Under the pieces are notes generated by a model. The model searched no databases, had not been told where the DNA came from, and saw only the letters and a list, made by a program, of their open reading frames with translations. This document shows, one piece after another, positions 58,830 through 64,000 of a stretch of 64,000 nucleotides of DNA. The position numbers and the translations under genes were made by a program. Numbering within the stretch: the first letter of the stretch is position 1; the number at the start of each line of letters is the position of its first letter. Source of the stretch: Smallanthus sonchifolius (Eukaryota > Streptophyta > Magnoliopsida > Asterales > Asteraceae); the NCBI GenBank assembly GCA_023525975.1, contig CM042038.1:5829272-5893271 (forward strand), written 5' to 3'.

Positions 58830-61800
58830 ACATTGTATCAGAAACAAAACTTAACCCAGATTGACGAGAGACCGTTAACTTGAATAACCGACTCGTATAT
58901 GGATGGGTGGGAATGGTAAAAAAGAGTAAAGAAACATGTCCGTAACTCCTAGAAAACATAGAGTAAGTTTTTTTAGTAATTAATTTTATTTCAGATTGTT
59001 GATTTTTTATTCTTTTTTTTATCAAGTCAAAAAGGTTTGTTATTTTCACGGAATTTAATATTTCGGTTATGTTTTCTGTTTCATTTAACTTTGTGGTGAA
59101 TATGCCCATTACTTTGATTGAAGTCAATGCTTTGTTACTCATAATAACTGTAATATAATAATAAATTTTCTCGTATTTGGGTTTTGTCTAAACATTTGCT
59201 AGAATGTATCTAGCATTTTCATTGCTTTCATCCTACATCATGCGGTATAAGAGCTCGTTAGTATCCTCATCACACTGTGTAGGAATATATGTGTCTCATC
59301 ATTCTTGTGGTGGATATTGTGGGGTTGGTGTTTTGTGCTCTGCATCTGAGGCTCTACTAGAGCCGGAAAAATCAACACGATACATGAAGAACTTGTGGGT
59401 GGCATAAACATCTACAAAAATTATGAGGGTGGTTAATGTGGTGTTATTCAACATCCCATTGTGAGCAAGGGAGGCGTTGGTACACGAGTCATAGCTCAGC
59501 CTCCCCCATGTCTTTCATATCAAAGCAAGATGACAAGAATTTTTAGTTTTATCAACTTGATCTTGGTTAGTACCAAAAATCAACATGTCATCTACATATA
59601 AGCAAATTATAACTCATTTACGAAGCATCAAACTTGCTATACACACTTGTTTGCTTGGTTTAGTACAAAGCCATTTCACTTCACAACATCATCAAATTTT
59701 TGATGCTATTGTTTTGGTGCTTGCTTCAGACCATACAAAGATTTTATTAACTTACAAACCTTGTTTTCATTAACAGGCATGAAAAAACCTTCAGGTTGTT
59801 TCATATAAACGTTTTCATATGTCACTATTCAAGAATATAGGTTTCACATCCATTTGGTGAATTACAAAGTTGTGTATAGCTGCAAGTGCTATCAGCAACC
59901 TAATAGTGGAAATCCTAGCAACATGAGCCTAGGTATCACAAAAATCGATACGTTCTTTTTGTCTAAAGCCTTGGATAATCAATCTGACTTTAAACTTATC
60001 TATGCTACTATCTACCTTCATCTTTCTTTTGAAGATCCATTTACAGCCCAACGGCTTACATCCAGGTGGTAGATCAGATAACTTCCAAGTATTGTTTTGC
60101 ATAATAGAATCCATCTCATCTTGGATTGCTTCTTTCCAGAAAGCAACATCCTTAGATGCCATTGCTTCACTATATCGTCCTCAATGTTAAAACAATATTG
60201 ATATTAAGATTCAATCTTATTCCTTGACCCTTCAACAAAATGAAGTTAAAAAGACTTAGCTTTTCTTGCTCTTGTACTCTTTCTAGGTTCAAAAGGGATA
60301 GGCATATTATCAGTATCAGTTGAGTTCATGCTAAAAGAATTCTGAATCATATTCTTTAGCCTAGGTATAGATGTAAACCTTTCTTCATCAAAATTGCATC
60401 TCTTGACCCTATAACAATGTTTATGGACACATAGAACCTATAAGCCTTGGAATTATGAGCATACCCAATGTAGATACAATCTATACCTCTTTCACCCGCA
60501 TTTTCCCCTTTAATTTGGTTCAGTAAGTCTTACAGCTGCTGTACAATCCCAAACTTTAAGATAACTCAAGTTTGGTAGTTTTTTATATCATGTCAGTTAC
60601 TTCGTGACTTAAAAGGATATTTATGAATTAGATTTGAAGACGACAGAGCTTGATTATTTTTATCCTGCCAGTTGCTTTCGTGCCTTAAAAGGAGCAATAT
60701 ACACTAAGACTATCATGTCGCCAAATCTTTAGTTCAATTAAGATGTGCTCCTGTGATTCGGTAGTTTTAATGTCTTGGTATGTTTTTGTTCGAACGATAC
60801 ACACTCTTTTGTTCCAGTGAGATATACTGTTTTGGTATCGGTATTTTTTATTATTATTGTTAATGTTTTCATTAATCTTATTACTAAAATGTCTTTCTTT
60901 AACATGCAACCATGCTATTTATGCTATTTAGGAAGCAGATCACATGGTCAGGTTTTAATATAAACTTTTGTTTTCCATTTGTTAATTCCCAACCCGATAG
61001 ATAGTAAGTATTTTCGGGTGATGATTTTGATAAATTTTTAAATTAATTAATCTGTAAAACCCGAACTAGAACGAGTATAAAACTAGTTAAATTCTGATGT
61101 TAAAAGACTATAAACCCGAACTGGAACGAGTATAAAACTAGTTAAATTAATTAATTTTAAAACATTGTTATTGGATAGAAATTTTGGTATGACCTAAAAT
61201 GTTTGTTACACGTCCTATATGGTCGACACTATTTCTTGCTTCCTACATTTTGTAAATATATTTTAACCGAATTCAGAAAACAAAATGAGGAATTACAAAT
61301 TACTTAATTACCCTTGCGGACACCAATATTCACATTACCTTCCAGTAGATGTTCTCATGGTATATATGTCATGAGTTAATGAAGAACACATCACATGGGG
61401 TTTCACTGAAAAAGAACTCCTGTTTGGTATACATCACATTGAGACCTTATAAACATGACATGCATACATGATACACCCCCGTGAAATGACCTTCTTTTTA
61501 GGCAATTAACCAAAACCCACAATTCTAGTTATTACACTCTTTATGTTCTTAATCACTCCTTGTATCATATTTTCTTGCATTGCTTCTCTGGTTTCTGTTT
61601 TCCTTTTCTTATCTAAAAGTGACGGACCATATTTTTTTTACCGTGCCACCATGTTTCGGTCTTCACATGCCTAATTTTTTTTTTACCGGGAATGTCTCGA
61701 TTTAACTCATGCTAAAATCCTAAAACAACTTTGAAACCCTACATTATTGAAGTCGGGTTACGTTATTTGTTTAGTTAGTTAATTGATTTATGACGATGGA

Positions 61801-62016
61801 AACTTTTATGATTCTTAATTTATTAGATACTTATTATCATACGATTATTATACATACAATTTTTTTTTCACTAGTGTCACCTAACACAGGTACCAACGAC
61901 GTAGGTCCGCCACTCCATATACTTCTCTATATATAAGTGTGTGTATGGTGTTTTCATTAGATATGTTAGTGTTAATTTGTAAAATTTGATTGTCTACAGA
62001 TTTTTGGGGATACATT
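58830..62016. other. Spacer between the NXD1 copies
   Basis: 58830-59150 is the 3' flank of copy 1. About 59560-60590 is a Copia fragment. 61064-61146 has a 47-bp-spaced direct repeat of aacccgaactagaacgag and agtataaaactagttaaatt. From about 61166 the sequence repeats the upstream region of copy 1 and forms the leader of copy 2. Confidence 0.6.
59560..60590 (-). mobile_element. Decayed Ty1/Copia pol fragment
   Basis: On the minus strand the best frame (60162-59929) reads WKEAIQDEMDSIMQNNTWK and GCKWIFKRKMKVD, the start of Copia reverse transcriptase. Further down, LYVDDMLIFGTNQ contains the RT active site YVDD (59587-59598). Upstream, 60240-60590 has the integrase C-terminal region in broken frames. 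No LTRs recognised; many stops and shifts. It marks an old insertion between the tandem NXD1 copies. Confidence 0.8.
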
Positions 62017-64000
62017 ATGGAGATGGCAACATTATGTAGTTCAGGATATGGTAAACCTCCTTGGATTTTTAAAGGCAGGCAAGTCATATCCTTGAAATCA
62101 ATTACTTTTTAGATTATTTTTTAATCAAACGATGCAACTTACATTTGCTTACATATTAATATTATGCAATTAGTAATTTTAAACAAAAATTCTCTTTATT
62201 ATCCTTCAGTGCCTTGTACCAGTTTCATCTTGTGAAATCAGAAATTGCTAGAGCTATCATTCCTAAAGAGTTCAAATTAGTTGAAGCTTTTGGGTATTAT
62301 TATTATTAATTATTTATTTTTTCAAATTAAAACAGCATTTCAAAAATATTTTTTGCTTTGTTAATTGTTTCTATATATTATATACACTTTAGGAGGGTTT
62401 TTTCTTGCAAACTACAATGAGAGCCCATTTGGACCATTTGATGAGGTGAATTTCTTCTTTTAACTATCAAATTATCCCACTTAATGTATAATCAGTTAAT
62501 CAAGTTGACCGTGTTTTATTCAGCTTGTGACGATTGCAGGAATCGTTCGTAACCCGCCATCATCAACATCTCATGCGTGAGTTTTATCTAAAAATACTAA
62601 TAAAAAATAAAACTTCTAATTCAAGGCAAGTCAAACGGGTTAAAAGTTACCGTATCCACATGTAAAAAAGCCACCTTGAGTGTTGTATTATCAAAAGTTC
62701 AAAGTATTTTTGTAATAATATAGTTTGAGTAATCATGTTTAGCACATAATTAATTTTAAAATCCCAAAAAATGATTACAAAGTGTTTATGGAAGGCACAA
62801 GCTAGCCCGGCCCGTTTTGACCTGTTACTGGCTTGTTTTTGCCCACACTAGTCACTACCTGTATCGTATGACTCAAACCCGTTTTGACCACTTACATCAG
62901 CAGTTATTTATATTTCTTTGAGTTATGTTGTTTCCATGAGTTTCAGATGGGCAGCAAGGGTTTATGTCAACAGTGATAACGCAGGCAGCCATGGAAGAAA
63001 GGTATTCAAACATTTGATCAAACTGAATTTGATGTGTTTTAGATCACTTTTAACATTCCAATGATTGATGCAAACAAATGTTAAAATGAAGATAAAGATA
63101 CAAAGATTTTGTTTACACCATATGATATTCTCAGGAATTCGGGCTTCCAAGTCAAGTTGCCAATTTCTCTAAAGCGAGCTCTCAAATGACCCAGGTAGGT
63201 GAAATCGACGATCCTGCAGCAACGAGCCTCTATTATATTCAACGCGAGTCTCCTAGTATGTGGATTGACATCTGACTCAAGTTGTTTCTTTTGGGAAAAT
63301 TGACTCGACCCGATAACCCATTTTTGTTTTAAGTAATATGATCATGTTAATATTATAGTTTTGAAGATGAACCCATTGAAATGGATTCCTTTGGGCCCGA
63401 AGATTAAGATGTCGCTACCCAGCTTTAGGTAAACTTGTTGTTTTTGTTCGGTTTCTTATTTTCTGCAAGTCTTGATACCTTATTCATATGAAACTGTAGC
63501 GGCCTCACAGAGCATAAACCTCAGCTTCTCAAGTACAGTTGCCAGATTGAGTGCAGGTTTGTTTTCATGTCAACTTTAAGGTAATCGAGTCAACCCAAAT
63601 CCCATGTTACTCGAGACTGATTCAAAACCGACCGACTTATAGTAGACTTTTGGGTTGAGCTCGAGTATTAAAGTGTTGATGGGTCGGCTCAACGCAATTT
63701 GATGTGCATATGTTGACCTGTTCGTTTTGCCACCTCTAAATATTTATGTGCAACTAATTGTCACTTGTGTCTTACATTGGGCAGGGTGAGACCTACATTA
63801 CCAGCAAGTGTTATAGGGCCGTTGGACAGGTATGTTGACTCTGAATCCCAAAATCAGGAATTGAAGGAGTCTTTAAAGAAAAGAGAAATGGGCATAGCAG
63901 TGATGCTTTCTAAACCGATATTCGCACTGGAGTTCAACTGCCTGACAATGGAGGTTCATCCTCCTGTTGTAGTTTCAAAAGGGGCACATCACCCCTTGGA
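62017..64000 (+). pseudogene. NXD1 copy 2: intron 2 acceptor lost, 3' end outside window
   Basis: Exons match copy 1: 62017-62078, 62210-62293, 62383-62445, 62524-62576, 62947-63001, 63135-63255, 63359-63428, 63500-63556 and 63785 to beyond 64000. All are open and in phase, and a two-residue insertion occurs in exon 4 (PPSSTSH). The sequence before exon 3 reads tatattata/TACACT where copy 1 has gcctgcag/GTACACT, so the AG acceptor and tract are gone. The next AG (tttag/GAGGG) would shift the frame. Such a transcript could not make full-length protein unless an unusual acceptor is used. The start differs from copy 1 (MEMATLCSSG). Whether this is a recent pseudogene or an alternatively spliced gene cannot be decided from sequence. 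Confidence 0.7.

Noticed and set aside
59929..60162. Separate small gene of 77 aa
   Set aside because: It is the start of Copia reverse transcriptase and belongs to the larger decayed fragment.

Overview
The window is plant nuclear DNA from a eudicot. Genes are intron-rich with GT-AG introns, intergenic DNA is AT-rich, and LTR retrotransposons, MULEs, Helitrons, MITEs and SINEs fill most of the space. Several repeat signatures (LTR ends of the form GGTTGGGGTGTGACA, intronic repeats built on tgacccgtt-like words) look like Asteraceae. That family assignment is an inference; no single gene proves it.

Left third, 1-17,225: a nest of mobile elements inside a broken host gene. A complete and very young Athila-like Ty3/Gypsy element (1136-11031, minus strand, TSD ATCCA, LTRs differing at one base by eye) sits inside an older long LTR (1-1135 plus 11037-12293). 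To its right are a second LTR-like piece (12294-14473) and two head-to-tail pieces of a non-LTR retrotransposon (14474-16778). The larger piece combines a reverse transcriptase with a C-terminal CCHC motif and a PD-(D/E)xK-like endonuclease, the R2-type layout. Its 3' end abuts the first 27 codons of a gene resembling sphingoid-base C4-hydroxylase (SBH), which stops at the junction.

Middle, 19,117-43,596: five intact housekeeping genes, each resolved exon by exon. They are ORC6 (minus, with a perfect E2F site upstream), HGH1 (minus), a DUF616/MUCI70-TOD1-like protein (plus), an HDHD3-like HAD hydrolase (plus) and the Ran-binding protein MOG1 (plus). Between ORC6 and HGH1 lie a 3.9-kb TIR element with FAR1-type MULE transposase pieces, a MITE embedded in a (TA)n tract, and a MuDR-like fragment next to an array of the palindrome TTAGCCGGCTAA.

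Right third, 43,597-64,000: SINEs, a near-perfect 0.84-kb inverted repeat, eS27 (minus), a Helitron, a MULE derivative full of GGCGAAAATTT motifs, an At4g14100-like secreted protein gene, and a tandem pair of NXD1 (neoxanthin-deficient 1) genes. The first NXD1 copy is intact. The second has lost an intron acceptor and runs off the window. A decayed Copia fragment lies between them. Both NXD1 copies use a GC-AG first intron.

The genes belong to unrelated housekeeping processes (replication licensing, eEF2 folding, cell wall or sphingolipid biology, Ran transport, translation, carotenoids), so no operon-like cooperation is expected. The strongest leads for new biology are the plant R2-type endonuclease retrotransposon and the family-specific short-motif arrays next to the transposase starts of three different MULE-like elements.
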